The notes under the pieces are model-generated. The model searched no databases. It was not told where the DNA came from and saw only the letters and a list, made by a program, of their open reading frames with translations. Below are positions 33,369-62,800 of a stretch of DNA of 64,000 bases, piece by piece (position 1 is the stretch's first letter; each line of letters opens with the position of its first letter). Source of the stretch: Spongilla lacustris (lineage: Eukaryota > Porifera > Demospongiae > Spongillida > Spongillidae); contig OX442427.1 of the NCBI GenBank assembly GCA_949361645.1, positions 6,368,558-6,432,557 of the forward strand. The letters are read 5' to 3'. The translations under genes were made by a program, and so were the position numbers.

Positions 33369-36300
33369 GTGTGTTGTGTGTGTGTGTGTGTTGTGTGCGC
33401 GTGTGTGTGTGTGTGTGTGTGTGTGTGTTGTGTGTTGTGTGCGCGTGTGTGTGTGTGTGTATGTGTGTATGCCTACATGCACACTCATCCCTTACAGTGA
33501 TCTCAGGTTTGGCTGACACCTCCAGAATGGAATGCTGTCGCTGTTCACTATGCAGCTGTCGTTCAGCTCTGCCTCTGACAGGGTCTCCTAGGTGATGTGA
33601 TGGGGTGAGCTGAGGAAATTTTAAGGACTCCCACCAGTCCTAAAAATGGAGATGCTAACACACACATGCACCCACAAATGCACAACACAAACACTGATGC
33701 ACACACATACTGCAGATACACCATGCACCCACATACACACCATGCACCCACATACACACATGCACCCACATACACACATGCACCCACATACACACATGCA
33801 CCCACATACACACATGCACCCACATACATACACACATGCACCCACATACATACACACATGCACCCACATACACACATGCACCCACATACACACATGCACC
33901 CACATACATACACACATGCACCCACATACACATGCACACATGCACCCACATACACACATGCACCCACATACACACATGCACACATGCACCCACATATACA
34001 CATGCACCCACATACACACATGCACCCACACACAAACACATATGTATATATACAAAAACATGTGCGCTACAAAACTATGTTGCAGCTATCAAAATCATGA
34101 GATTACTTGCGTGCATGCAAGCCTCAATCTGCACAACAGACAGGAGTCTCCTGTTACATACACATGTTACATACACAGTGTCAGGACTGTTAAAACTTCC
34201 TGTTACATATTCGTATAGTTACATACACACGTACATACATACATACACACACATATATACATACACATATACATACACACACAGTATTGTGCTGAATTAA
34301 TCATCTCATCCCTCTACACATAAATCCAAATAGCCAAACCAATCTGCATATGTGCACCTCCCACATAGTCTCTCCCCACTAGCACCTCCCTCCCCACAAA
34401 CCCCTCCCCACAAGCCCCTCCCCACAAGGCCTTACCAGAACAAGCACCTTCAGCTTCACGGACACCTCTTCAAGTGCATCCACTGACTTGGCCAGTGCCA
34501 TTGCATCTCGAAATGATTCATAAGATGGCTGCTTTAACCTGACATCATCAAAAATAAATGGTCTTGAAATCTGTTGGGTACATGCCCAACGTATTAATTA
34601 TACAATAGACTATGTGCAGAACAAGAGGTGCTCCTTGAAGCCAAGCATAAGGCAGATGTGTGTGGGTACACTTAGTTCCACCCAGACAGTGTCTGAATGT
34701 ATCCTAGAGCCCTAGAGACCATGCCCTACATGTGTACCTCCCTCCATCTTAACCCTCCATCCCTCCATCTTAACCCTTCATCCCTCCATCTTAACCCTCC
34801 ATCCCTCCATCTTAACCCTTCATCCCTCCATCTTAACCCTCCATCCCTCCATCTTAACCCTCCATCCCTCCATCTTAACCCTCCATCCCTCCATCTTAAC
34901 CCTCCATCCCTCCAACTTAACCCTCCATCCCTCCATCTTAACCCTCCATCCCTCCAACTTAACCCTCCATCCCTCCATCTTAACCCTTCATCCCTCCATC
35001 TTAACCCTCCATCCCTCCATCTTAACCCTACATCCCTCCATCTTAACCCTACATGCACATCACGTCACTTACACATGAAACCAAAGTTTGAAAAGGTGAC
35101 CTCTGACAAAGGGCAGTGGACAGGGGTAGTCCCTGACCAGCTGGAGGTACTCCTCCACTACCCTCCAACATGGAGGGTGCTCCCCTGTGAACAGTGCTGG
35201 ATTGTGCAAGTTGCCCTCTAAGAAGTGTGGGAGGGGCAGGGAAGGGGAGAGGAGGGAAGGGGAGGAGGGAAGGGAAGGAGGGAAGGGAAGGAGGGAAGGG
35301 AAGGAGGGAAGGGAAGGAGGGAAGGGAAGGAGGGAAGGGAAGGAGGGAAGGGAAGGAGGGAAGGGAAGGAGGGAAGGGAAGGAGGGAAGGGAAGGAGGGA
35401 AGGAAGGAGGTGGTATGGGTAGGAGTAAGTACGGGGAAAATGGGAAGAAAGGGGAGGAGGAGAGGGAGAGGAAGAAGAGGGGAGGGAAATGGGGAAGAGA
35501 CAATAAAGGGAATGCGGAAGAGAGAGGGGAAGAGAGGGGGAAGGGTATGGAACCAATAACACTGTACGTGTGAACTACGTGCATTCCCAAACCCTAACCC
35601 AGTAAAGTACCATCCTCTGCACCCTTATCACCATCCTCTGCACCCTTAGCACCATCCTCTGCACCCTTAGCACCATCCTCTGCACCCTTAGCACCATCCT
35701 CTGCACCCTTAGCACCATCCTCTGCACCCTTAGCACCATCCTCTGCACCCTTAGCACCATCCTCTGCACCCTTAACACCACCCTTAACACCATCCTCTAC
35801 ACCCTTAACACCATCCACTGCACCCTTAACACCATCCTCTGCACCCTTAACACCATCCTCTGCACCCTTAACACCATCCTCTGCACCCTTAACACCATCC
35901 TCTGCACCCTTAACACCCTCCTCTGCACCCTTAACACCATCCTCTGCACTCTTAACACCATCCTTTGCACCCTTAACACCACCCTCCCACCCCATAGTAT
36001 CCCTCTTCACACCTGCTATCATGACACCATCCACCTTAGTCTCTTCTAGACATCTTTCCACATCTCTGAAGAACTGCACATTGCCGTTAGCAAACACAGG
36101 AATGGAAACTGCCTGCCTGAAGTGAAGCAACAACAATAGAATTATAAAACACTCATCTGCATTAATTGTCGTCATGGTCACCAAGCATATCAAGTGCAAA
36201 GACTGTGATGACCAGATAGGACTGGGGAGGAGCAGAATTCTTCTATGTACCCAAGCTAATTGATTACCAATAACTCTTACACCCTCCCACCCTTATTACA

Positions 36301-38305
36301 GGCATCCAAACATGACCCCTCCCTCCCCAGCCTTGGCTGATTACATCATAACATTGCCAGGGGGCTCACTTCACTGCAGCAATGTGCTTCCAGCTGGCCA
36401 GACCTGTGTTCTCGCCTTTCTGGTCTCTGACACGTCCATGCACTGTTAGAAGCTGCAAAATGGATGACAGCAGCACAGCATGCCATTAGTAGGAAGAGAG
36501 GGGAGGTGGCCTTACAACCATCACTGCTCCCTCACACAAGCTTACTGCTATACTCACACGTTCTAGATAGAACCTGTAAACATTCACTAATACTTCAGTT
36601 CCCCACCCCAAAACCAATACCACCTCACCACCACCTCACCCTCACAACCTCACTATCACTCACCCTCACCTTACCATCACTCCCCCTCATCACCACCTCA
36701 CCTGACAGCCTGAAGCCTCCAACATCTTGGCATAACGCACTGTCTTGTCAACATCCTCAAACACTCTGATCTTGCAGGTCACAGGCACAGCCAACTCACG
36801 GTGAAGAAGGGACACTACAAATCAAAATTCTCAGGATTAAAAACACGGAAGACTACCGTGACGAAAGTACTGCCCCCCTAGTGCCAATGTGGGTACAGTA
36901 CAGCCCCCTAGTGCCAATGTGGGTACAGTACAGCCCCCTTAGTGCCAATGTGGGTACAGTACAGCCCCCTAGTGCCAATGTGGGTACAGTACAGCCCCCC
37001 TAGTGCCAATGTGGGTACAGTACAGCCCCCTAGTGCCAATGTGGGTACAGTACAGCCCCCCTAGTGCCAATGTGGGTACAGTACAGCCCCCCTAGTGCCA
37101 ATGTGGGTACAGTACAGCCCCCTAGTGCCAATGTGGGTACAGTACAGCCCCCTGGTGCCAATGTGGGTACAGTACAGCCCCCCTAGTGCCAATGTGGGTA
37201 CAGTACAGCCCCCTAGTGCCAATGTGGGTACAGTACAGCCCCCTGGTGCCAATGTGGGTACAGTACAGCCCCCTAGTGCCAATGTGGGTACAGTACAGCC
37301 CCCTAGTGCCAATGTGGGTACAGTACAGCCCCCTGGTGCCAATGTGGGTACAGTACAGCCTCCCCTAGTGCCAATGTGGGTACAGTACAGCCCCCTAGTG
37401 CCAATGTGGGTACAGTACAGCCCCCCTAGTGCCAATGTGGGTACAGTACAGCCCCCTAGTGCCAATGTGGGTACAGTACAGCCCCCTAGTGCCAATGTGG
37501 GTACAGTACAGCCCCCCTAGTGCCAATGTGGGTACAGTACACACACCACACCCACATACCCATTCTGCTCAGGAGGTCCCACTCATCCTGAAGAAATGCA
37601 CCATAGTGTCCTGATTATTTGAAAAGGGTGGGAGGGGAGGAGGAACATGTGGTTACACGTACATTACACTGGGTTTGCCAGGGTTAAGGTGATATATTAT
37701 CACATACATTACACTGGGACTGCCAGGGTTAAGGTGATATATTATCACATACATTACACTGGGACTGCCAGGGTTAAGGTGATACATTATCACATAAATT
37801 ACCGGGGTACACTGGGACTGCCAGGGTTAAGGTGATATATTATCACAGGCACATAAACGAACCTTTCTTGGCAATGGTCTGCGGACACCCTAAATTTATG
37901 TCAATGGCGTCACACAACGGCTGAGCATATTTCGCTGCTTCCAGAAGTGTTTGCGGGTCGTTGGCGCAGAACTGTGCAGCAAGGGAACGAGAATAACTGG
38001 ATAATGAATACACTACTCCAGCTGCGTGGGCATTATTTAGAACTACACTCGCGCGGTCGTAGTTCCGAGTTTACCTGCACTATCAGTGGCCTGTCTTCGG
38101 GGCAAGAAACGAGGTTATCCCGCCTATAATGAGAGTCTCTCTTGAAGACAGAAGAATGAAGCATCGGGGTATAACAGAGTTGCGCGCCATATCTCCTGCT
38201 CAGAAGACGCCAAGCCAGTTCGGACTGATCGACCATGGGCGCCACGACAAACTTCGCACTGTTCAGCTTGCATCGCCAGAATTCGTGCCCTCCCAGCTTG
38301 GCCAT
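29596..38305 (-). CDS. DUS1L: DUS1L, tRNA-dihydrouridine(16/17) synthase
   Basis: FMN enzyme that reduces uridine in the tRNA D-loop with NADPH. Exons: 38075-38305, 37863-37971, 37560-37610, 36702-36814, 36370-36452, 36013-36116, 35073-35217, 34436-34538, 33496-33639, 31959-about 32080, 30614-30657, 30418-30493, 29596-29750; about 490 residues (human 473). Motifs: [16 protein letters not shown] (about 20-35), [18 protein letters not shown] with catalytic Cys about 106, VTCKIRV (Lys about 145), LTVHGR (about 170), [20 protein letters not shown] lysine-rich linker is followed by a cysteine cluster ([20 protein letters not shown]) and HNLFNK, as in the human C-terminal Cys-rich region. Phases agree except exon 9 to 10, where the strong donor at 33495 is phase 0 but exon 10 needs another phase; an unseen small exon or a weaker donor is likely. 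Confidence 0.95.
30155..30455. repeat. 50-bp minisatellite spanning DUS1L exon 12 donor
   Basis: About six 50-bp units. Each contains the antisense of the exon 12 end and its splice donor (GTACCTATGCATTCCACATG TTCAGAC), so the real junction at 30417/30418 is the outermost unit of the array. The extra units keep an intact GT and some coding sense. Confidence 0.85.
30995..31455. mobile_element. TA-flanked MITE in DUS1L intron 10
   Basis: Left end GGCCCTTTTCCATTGTGGGC, right end CTCACAATGGAAAAGGGTC, inverted; TA on both sides. Subterminal ATAAACGTCA and GTGACGTTTAT are also inverted. An internal 62-codon ORF has no known domain. Confidence 0.65.
31500..31916. repeat. About 32-bp minisatellite plus poly-G run, DUS1L intron 10
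   Basis: About 12 copies of GGTTATGCTAGGCATGTGGG plus GGGATGGTCCTA, some with TAACG inserted. The last unit has its G-run grown to about 25 G (31887-31911), 40 bp from the exon 10 donor. Confidence 0.93.
32700..32975. repeat. CA-rich minisatellite ACACATAAACATGC
   Basis: Degenerate 14-18-bp units of CACACATAAACATGCA in DUS1L intron 9. Long cysteine/valine/methionine ORFs here are artefacts. Confidence 0.93.
33151..33475. repeat. (GT)n compound microsatellite
   Basis: Over 300 bp of GT with regular TGTTGTG and GTGCGCG interruptions, ending about 20 bp from the exon 9 donor of DUS1L. Confidence 0.98.
33660..34030. repeat. 18-bp minisatellite CACCCACATACACACATG
   Basis: About 20 units on the acceptor side of DUS1L exon 9; the array starts about 20 bp from the splice site at 33640. 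Exon 9 therefore lies between two large simple repeats. Confidence 0.95.
34740..35055. repeat. 21-bp minisatellite CCTCCATCTTAACCCTCCATC
   Basis: About 15 units in DUS1L intron 7, ending about 20 bp from the exon 7 donor at 35072. Frames encode SLHLNPP on one strand and RWRDGGL on the other, both artefacts. Confidence 0.95.
35225..35410. repeat. 13-bp purine minisatellite GGGAAGGAGGGAA
   Basis: Polypurine/polypyrimidine array directly at the acceptor of DUS1L exon 7 (35218-35220). On the transcribed strand it forms a roughly 190-nt C/T-rich polypyrimidine tract. Confidence 0.95.
35600..35995. repeat. 21-bp minisatellite CACCATCCTCTGCACCCTTA
   Basis: About 18 units in DUS1L intron 6, starting about 15 bp inside the exon 6 donor. 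The intron's GTGTGAAGAG start resembles the unit's antisense (GGTGTTAAGGGTGCAGAGGA), suggesting origin at the donor. Confidence 0.95.
36873..37545. repeat. About 30-bp minisatellite CCCTAGTGCCAATGTGGGTA
   Basis: About 22 units of CCCCCTAGTGCCAATGTGGG plus TACAGTACAG in DUS1L intron 3, ending about 15 bp from the exon 3 donor (GTATGTGGG, itself resembling part of the unit). Confidence 0.96.
37655..37855. repeat. About 44-bp minisatellite in DUS1L intron 2
   Basis: Four units of TTACACTGGGACTGCCAGGG plus TTAAGGTGATATATTATCACATACA, ending beside the exon 2 donor at 37862. Confidence 0.9.
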
Positions 38306-38486
38306 AACCTTAATATTGTAAATTGATTCATTCCAGTCCCCGGTCCAGTGCAGTGCACAATTTATTTTTTAAAGGTGCCCTTTTACACGTCAGCGCTAAA
38401 AATAAAATAAAATAAAAGGTCAATTGCACATAACTTTTTTATACTCTTCACACACTTCTTGTCTTATTAACAGTTGCCGACCTCAG
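38306..38486. promoter_or_regulatory. Bidirectional promoter between DUS1L and the monooxygenase
   Basis: 181 bp between divergent start codons. Includes a T-rich and AAAATAAAATAAAATAAAAG stretch (38397-38417). Just upstream of the monooxygenase ATG, CTTATTAACAG and GACCTCAG look like splice acceptors, so its 5' UTR could be spliced from an exon further upstream. Confidence 0.4.
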
Positions 38487-40178
38487 ATGTCAAAGCCTAC
38501 TTCCCAACACGACGTGACCATCATCGGCGCCGGGTGGTCGGGTCTCATGTCGTGCAAGTACATGTTGGAGGAGGGACTGAGCGTCGTGGTCCTGGAGAAG
38601 CGAGAAGACCTCGGAGGGGTGTGGCACTACTCGGACGACCCCAACATCAACACCGTCATGCGGTCCACGCGCTGCACGTCATCCTCCACGGTGACCGAGA
38701 TCTCGGACTTTCCCATGACGGAGGAGATGGGCCTTTTCCCCCACCACTGGGACATCCTGGAGTACCTGAGATCGTACGTCAACAAGTTCGGACTTGGACC
38801 TCACATCAAGACGAACGTGGAGGTGCTGGGCGCCTCGAAGGCGGACGGACTCTGGCGCGTCGAGTGCGCGAACGGAGACGTTTACACCAGCACCTACCTC
38901 ATAGTGGCCACGGGTCTCGTGCAGAACCCGAACATGGAGCTGCTGGATACGGCGCTGAAGGGGTTTACGGGGAAGGTCTACCACGCCAGGGAGATAAAGG
39001 CACCCTTAGAGCAGCATAGGGGCCAGCGGCTACTCGTGGTGGGCGGGGGCGAAACCGGCAGCGACCTCTGCATCGAGTGGCACAACCACGTGCAGTTCAC
39101 CTACTGGAGCATACCGCGAGGGCAGCACTTCTTTCGCAAGTACGGCAAGGTCGTTCCGTGGAGCAAGCCCCAGGCGCTCGACAAGGCATCTTCGCTAGCC
39201 ATGAAGACCATCATACCCTTCCACAAGGGCAAACCGGGACTCTCCTGGATATGCAAGTGGACCACCAGCGGCTCATTGCTCGCTTACCAAGGCCACGGGA
39301 TCCCCGAATGGAAGAACGACGCTGCGTTCTTTCACTTTGTGATCAACAAGCACGGGCAGGTCCTGGATCTTGTCGACTACAAGAAGTTGGTCCCAAAAGG
39401 AGCGATAACGCGCTGCAACGGCAAAGAGGTGACCTTTGCGGACGGCTCCAAGCAGGAGTTCGATCTGGTCATAATGTCCACGGGTTACGCGCCGCATTTC
39501 CCTTTCCTGCCTCAGCGCTACCGCGTCAACCTCCAGCAGCGCTACAAGTACTGCTTCGACGTGGACGATCCTAGCATCGCCTTCGTAGGACTGGTGAGGC
39601 CCGTCGTGGGATCCCTCGTGGGCATCTCCGAGCTCCAGGCGAGGTGGGTCTCCCGCGTGTTCAGCGGGAAGGTGGACCTGAAGCCCTTGGAAGAGAGGCG
39701 TGTCGAGACCCGAGAGGACACCGCCCGCTGGAATGAGTATTTCAAGGACTCGTCCCGCCGATTGCAGGGATTGGTCGAAGGGTATGTCTACGTCGACGAC
39801 ATTGCCAAGATTGCAGGTGTGTATCCCAAGTACTGGTCCCTCTTCAAGGCAAATCCTTACCACTGGTTCGTGGCATTCTTCTCTCCATACAACGCGTCCA
39901 GATATTGGCTTAATGACCCAAGCCACAGGGAGCAGGCCATACAGACTATGGAACGCCACAGAGCAGGCACCCTCACACCGCTCCACCTCCTCCTCCTCAT
40001 CTTCCTGCGTGCCATCATGTTCGACTGGTGGCTCAACCTGATCAGCAGTGCCAAGTACCGCATACAGACATCCTGGTGGTGGCCATACCTTCGAGATCTG
40101 AGGGTCGTCAGAGCAATCAATTACGTGTGGTGCCTGCCAAAAAGGTTCCTTTTTGACAATAAATCACGCGCACTGTAG
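38487..40178 (+). CDS. Flavin-dependent monooxygenase (FMO/Baeyer-Villiger-type), intronless
   Basis: 563 residues from ATG 38487; an in-frame ATG at 38424 would add 21 unconserved residues. FAD-binding VTIIGAGWSGL at about 10-20 and LEKREDLGGVW, FMO fingerprint-like FTGKVYHAREIK (FxGxxxH is present, the usual terminal Y/F is not), NADPH Rossmann motif LLVVGGGETGSDL, and the downstream STGYAPHFPFLP typical of the family. A hydrophobic segment (LTPLHLLLLIFLRAIMFDWW) near the C-terminus could anchor it in the membrane, as in animal FMOs. Oxygenates a soft nucleophile or ketone; substrate unknown. In contrast to all neighbours it has no intron, is clearly GC-rich with mostly G/C third positions, and is free of repeats, which suggests retrocopy or horizontal origin. 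Class assignment secure, subfamily not. Confidence 0.92.
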   Translation: MSKPTSQHDVTIIGAGWSGLMSCKYMLEEGLSVVVLEKREDLGGVWHYSDDPNINTVMRSTRCTSSSTVTEISDFPMTEEMGLFPHHWDILEYLRSYVNKFGLGPHIKTNVEVLGASKADGLWRVECANGDVYTSTYLIVATGLVQNPNMELLDTALKGFTGKVYHAREIKAPLEQHRGQRLLVVGGGETGSDLCIEWHNHVQFTYWSIPRGQHFFRKYGKVVPWSKPQALDKASSLAMKTIIPFHKGKPGLSWICKWTTSGSLLAYQGHGIPEWKNDAAFFHFVINKHGQVLDLVDYKKLVPKGAITRCNGKEVTFADGSKQEFDLVIMSTGYAPHFPFLPQRYRVNLQQRYKYCFDVDDPSIAFVGLVRPVVGSLVGISELQARWVSRVFSGKVDLKPLEERRVETREDTARWNEYFKDSSRRLQGLVEGYVYVDDIAKIAGVYPKYWSLFKANPYHWFVAFFSPYNASRYWLNDPSHREQAIQTMERHRAGTLTPLHLLLLIFLRAIMFDWWLNLISSAKYRIQTSWWWPYLRDLRVVRAINYVWCLPKRFLFDNKSRAL

Positions 40179-40958
40179 TCATAGTACCTATTAGTAGCAC
40201 CTATTCATTACATCATCCACCATATTTATTTGCCATTTTTACCTTACATAAACCTAACAAGCTCACGATCACACAACAGAATGGATACAACAACCAGTGT
40301 TTGGTACGAGTGCCTAATCAACCACCTTGATTGGGTGTCACTATTGTTTCCAATCCCACCTGTACTAATTTATAACCGCAGACAATTTCACACACAATTG
40401 TTTCATATTTTCGTGGGAGTAAATGTACCTCCACACAAAAAAGGGCTCGTGTTTTAAATGGGCGTATTGTCGTAATCACTAACGCTAGTGCGTACCTGTT
40501 TCGACATTTCTGGAGAGAAATGATACTCTTTTAAAATAGGATTTTTTAAAAGAACGGCGCGCAGCAGTGATCGAGATTATGACAATAAACACGAGCAATT
40601 TTTTTATTGGTGGGGCTTAGTACACGTACTCTCTTATCAATCCAGTATTTCAAAATATCTGACTAGAGCAAGTATAAACGCATCGAAGTTTAGAATACAG
40701 TAACACGGCCATCATGGGACATTTCAAGACAGCCAATTAATAAGTACCATTTTATTTTGTGGGAGGTGTCCTATATAGAAATAGGTTCAGCGTTGGGGGG
40801 AGGGGGGGGGGGGGGACAATTAGCTCACCACCTCAGCTAGTGTGCACAGATAAAGAGCTACAAGTAAATTGATATACATGTACACAGATATGTACACAGT
40901 GTATACTCCATTATATGTCAGGCAAAATTGAAAAGACCAAACAGAACACACAGTCCAC
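40179..40958. other. Convergent intergenic region (monooxygenase / EIF3B 3' ends)
   Basis: 780 bp between two stop codons. Contains inverted AATAAA signals for EIF3B (TTTATT near 40602 and 40748) and a G-run at about 40797-40816. No ORF of interest. Confidence 0.5.
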
Positions 40959-59738
<18,780 letters not shown>

Positions 59739-59831
59739 ATCTCCTCAGGTGTGTGTCTCGTTCCCAACCCTAGCATGCGTATTCACGCATGCGCAATGTC
59801 GAACCGCACATGAGGGCGTGGCTGACTTGCA
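59739..59831. promoter_or_regulatory. Bidirectional promoter EIF3B / BAIAP2-like, 93 bp
   Basis: Only 93 bp between the EIF3B start codon (minus) and the I-BAR gene start codon (plus). Contains CGCATGCGC at 59786-59794 and GCATGCGT at 59773-59780, resembling NRF1 sites, as at the URB1 promoter. No TATA box seen. Confidence 0.55.
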
Positions 59832-62800
59832 ATGGAGCAAGCACCGAAGCTAGCAGGAGCGACGTACAAGGTACTCTCACGCCTGGAAGGAGGCAAAGCT
59901 TAATAGAATATTTTTATGCAGCGTCTTCAGGACATTGTTTTGGACCTCAAAGGGGTTGTAACGAGCGCAAAAGCCTATCACAAGGCACTACAAGGTCAGA
60001 AACTGGAACATCCTTATCATGCATGCGTAACTATTTTTTAAAATTCTACCAGAGTTGTCGTCGACTTCAGGAAAGTTGTTTTCTTCAATTCAAAACATTG
60101 GCGCGAAGGTGTCCACATTAACTGGATCAGTCAGTGCTCTAGGTTGGTCGTTTCAGAGCAGACGTGTATAGGGTGTGTGTATGGGGGGGGGGGGGGGGGG
60201 GGGGGGGGGGTGCGTGTGCTGATTTCGCTGGCGTTTCCAGCCTATTTGTGTGATGTATCTACTGTAGAGGGTACGTTTTGCACGCTACATCGCTGGATGC
60301 ATGCAATTCTGTTCGAATACAATATGATCCAGGTGTGCGGAGGTACATGCAGGTACATCTCTGTGCGGTATGAGCGCGCGCGCGTGCATATGGTGATGCG
60401 CTGCCCAGCCTAAAATTAAAGCACTAAATTTTATTAGGCGAATGTCTCGAGCAGATTGGATCCAGCTACCGCACAATTAACGCACAGCTTGACAACTGGG
60501 TAAGTCTGATAGAAATTCATGGTACGATAGTCAGTGAGAGGTCAAATTATATTGTCTCTTACTGATGTGTAGTTACATTTAGCCGCATAAAATTAACATC
60601 GCCATCATGCACGCTTCCAGGTCACGTCGCTGGAATCTGACTTCATTTCTCCGCTCGAAACGAAACTCAAAACTGCTCCAAAGGAGTACGAGGTATGCGG
60701 ACGAGGTTTACTTACCCACTTGATGTTACCCGCATGCATCTTTTTATCTTTATAAAAGACCCAGCTTAAGGCTTACAAACAAGACCACTACCTGAAGCAA
60801 ATTGTAAGTCATAATTACGGATTACTAGCTAAAAGAAGTATGCTACCTGGTAAACAATAAGTGTGTGCCAAAGCCGACCCGTCCCTCAATCTTTAATACA
60901 ATCGCCTGTTCCTGATGAATACTCATTATGCAATAAAGTAGTGTCATTACAGAATAACACTTGTCCAATCAGACTGTCAGCAAGTCTCATAAGAAGATCC
61001 TAGCTTATAAGAAGAAGAAGAACATGACAACTGAGGACATTGAAAAAGAGGCACAGGTAAGCCACCTATAATAAACCATGGTCTAAGGGGATAGCCACCT
61101 TGTTCCAATCCCTCTTCCACCTTTCCTCCTCCTTCCACCCCATGCCATCCTTCCACCTCCCATTCCACACCTTCTCCCCCTTCCACCCTCTCAGCTCCAG
61201 CAAGCCCACAATAACTACATTGAGGAGAGGGACACGGTCAGGATGCAGGGACTTCAGCAGTCACTGCTGGAGGAGAGGAAGCTCTACTGCTTTGTGATAG
61301 ACCAGTACTGCCTTGTCGCTCGGAACGAGATAGCATGCAATGCAGTGGTAAGTAAACCTGTTTGTGATGCAGAGTTACCACCAATGGAATAGGGCTGGCA
61401 CTCCCATGGGCTCACTTGTTTCTCACATTGCATGCAGCACATGCATTTGTCCATGGCTGTTCTTGACTGTCCATTGCTGTAACACATACATTACACAATA
61501 AACCACCCTGCTGCACACACAGAATGATTTTCTGTACTGTTAAGTCACAATCTGCCCCTCCCACTCTATACACTACCCATATGTTCCGCCAACCCTTCTG
61601 TCCCATTGACCTCAACCCTTCTGTCCCATTGACCTCCACCCTTCTAATCCCATTGATGTCCACCCTTCTAATCCCATTGACCTCCACCCTTCTGTCCCAT
61701 TGACCTCTATCCTCTTTGCACCATAGTCTCATCAGGTGCTATCCACCAAGGTCACGGAGTGGGCTGGCCTTGCATCCAAACCATTTATCCTTCCTCCTCG
61801 CGATGTGGCAGAAGTTCTAGGGGTGAGGGGTGTGGCTAATTTTGAACACTTGAAAGGCCTATAATGCTCATTCTTAATAGAACACGGACTCCACATCAGA
61901 CATAGAGGAAGATGGCCCCCCTGTTGCAAGGGCAGGTAGGCCCTGAACCAGAGCCTTCAGCCATGTTTTATTGCCTTTGCATGTGAAGGAGATGATAGTG
62001 ATGGTGAGGGGATGAGGCAGACACTGCTACCAGTGGACTCCAGCCCCCCAGCTGAGGGCTCTGATAATCAGAGGAAGAAAACAAAAGTCAGGTTAGGTAT
62101 AAATGTAGGCAATGAGCCAGGGCCCTGTAGATTCTAAGTTGCTCTGCCTATGCTTAAAAGGTCCATCCCCCCCCCCCCCCCCCCCCCCCCCCCCACCTAC
62201 ATGTGGCCAGTGTGCTGTAGAAGGTTGGGGTGTGTTTGAGGTGTGGTCTTGTAAGGTGGTTGGGTATATATTTAAGGTGAGGTGGGTTGTTTTGTTATTG
62301 TTTTAGTCCTTAGTGGAGGGAGGGGGGGAAGGTGGTTTGTCACTTTGGAGGTATTCCTTGAAGAGTGGTGTCTTTCAGCTCACATTTAACATTGTCATTT
62401 TTTCCCCCTCAGCTGCCGGACCAGAGCTATCTTTCCACACAAGGCTGCAGCAGCTGATCGACTAGAGTTTAATGCTGTAAGCCCTTCCTCTCCTCTGCTG
62501 CATGGACCCTCATTTCCTCAGGTGGCCATCTGAGCTCCCTTCCATCTGTAGGGCGACCTCATAGATGCCATAGGGGAGGCTGAAGGAGGGTGGCAGTTTG
62601 GAGAGAACATAAAGACAGGAAAGTAAGAAGCGTTTGAAAGGAGAGAGGGGAGGGGCAAGATGTTATTATAACAGTATGGTTGAGATTGGGACAGCCCATA
62701 AATGCAATCATGTAAGTCTTACACATTGCGTCCTAAACACCTCTTAATGATTGTGCTTAATTCATAATCTAACAATGTTTTTTATAATAATACAGACGCA

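Noticed and set aside
33010..34300. Many overlapping ORFs of 120-190 codons rich in CV, TH, HP or MG
   Set aside because: They are translations of GT/AC and CACCCACATACACA arrays in DUS1L introns, open in several frames at once on both strands.
35594..35999. Extension of the DUS1L frame into a [14 protein letters not shown] repeat as a novel domain
   Set aside because: It is read-through past the exon 6 donor into a 21-bp intronic minisatellite; splicing to 35217 restores the family sequence GNLHNPALF.
36873..37545. CRISPR-like array (regular direct repeats)
   Set aside because: Units are contiguous without unique spacers and lie in an animal intron; the same holds for all other arrays.
38474..39986. 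Long ORFs in alternative and reverse frames across the monooxygenase
   Set aside because: Shadows produced by high GC content of the real 563-codon frame.
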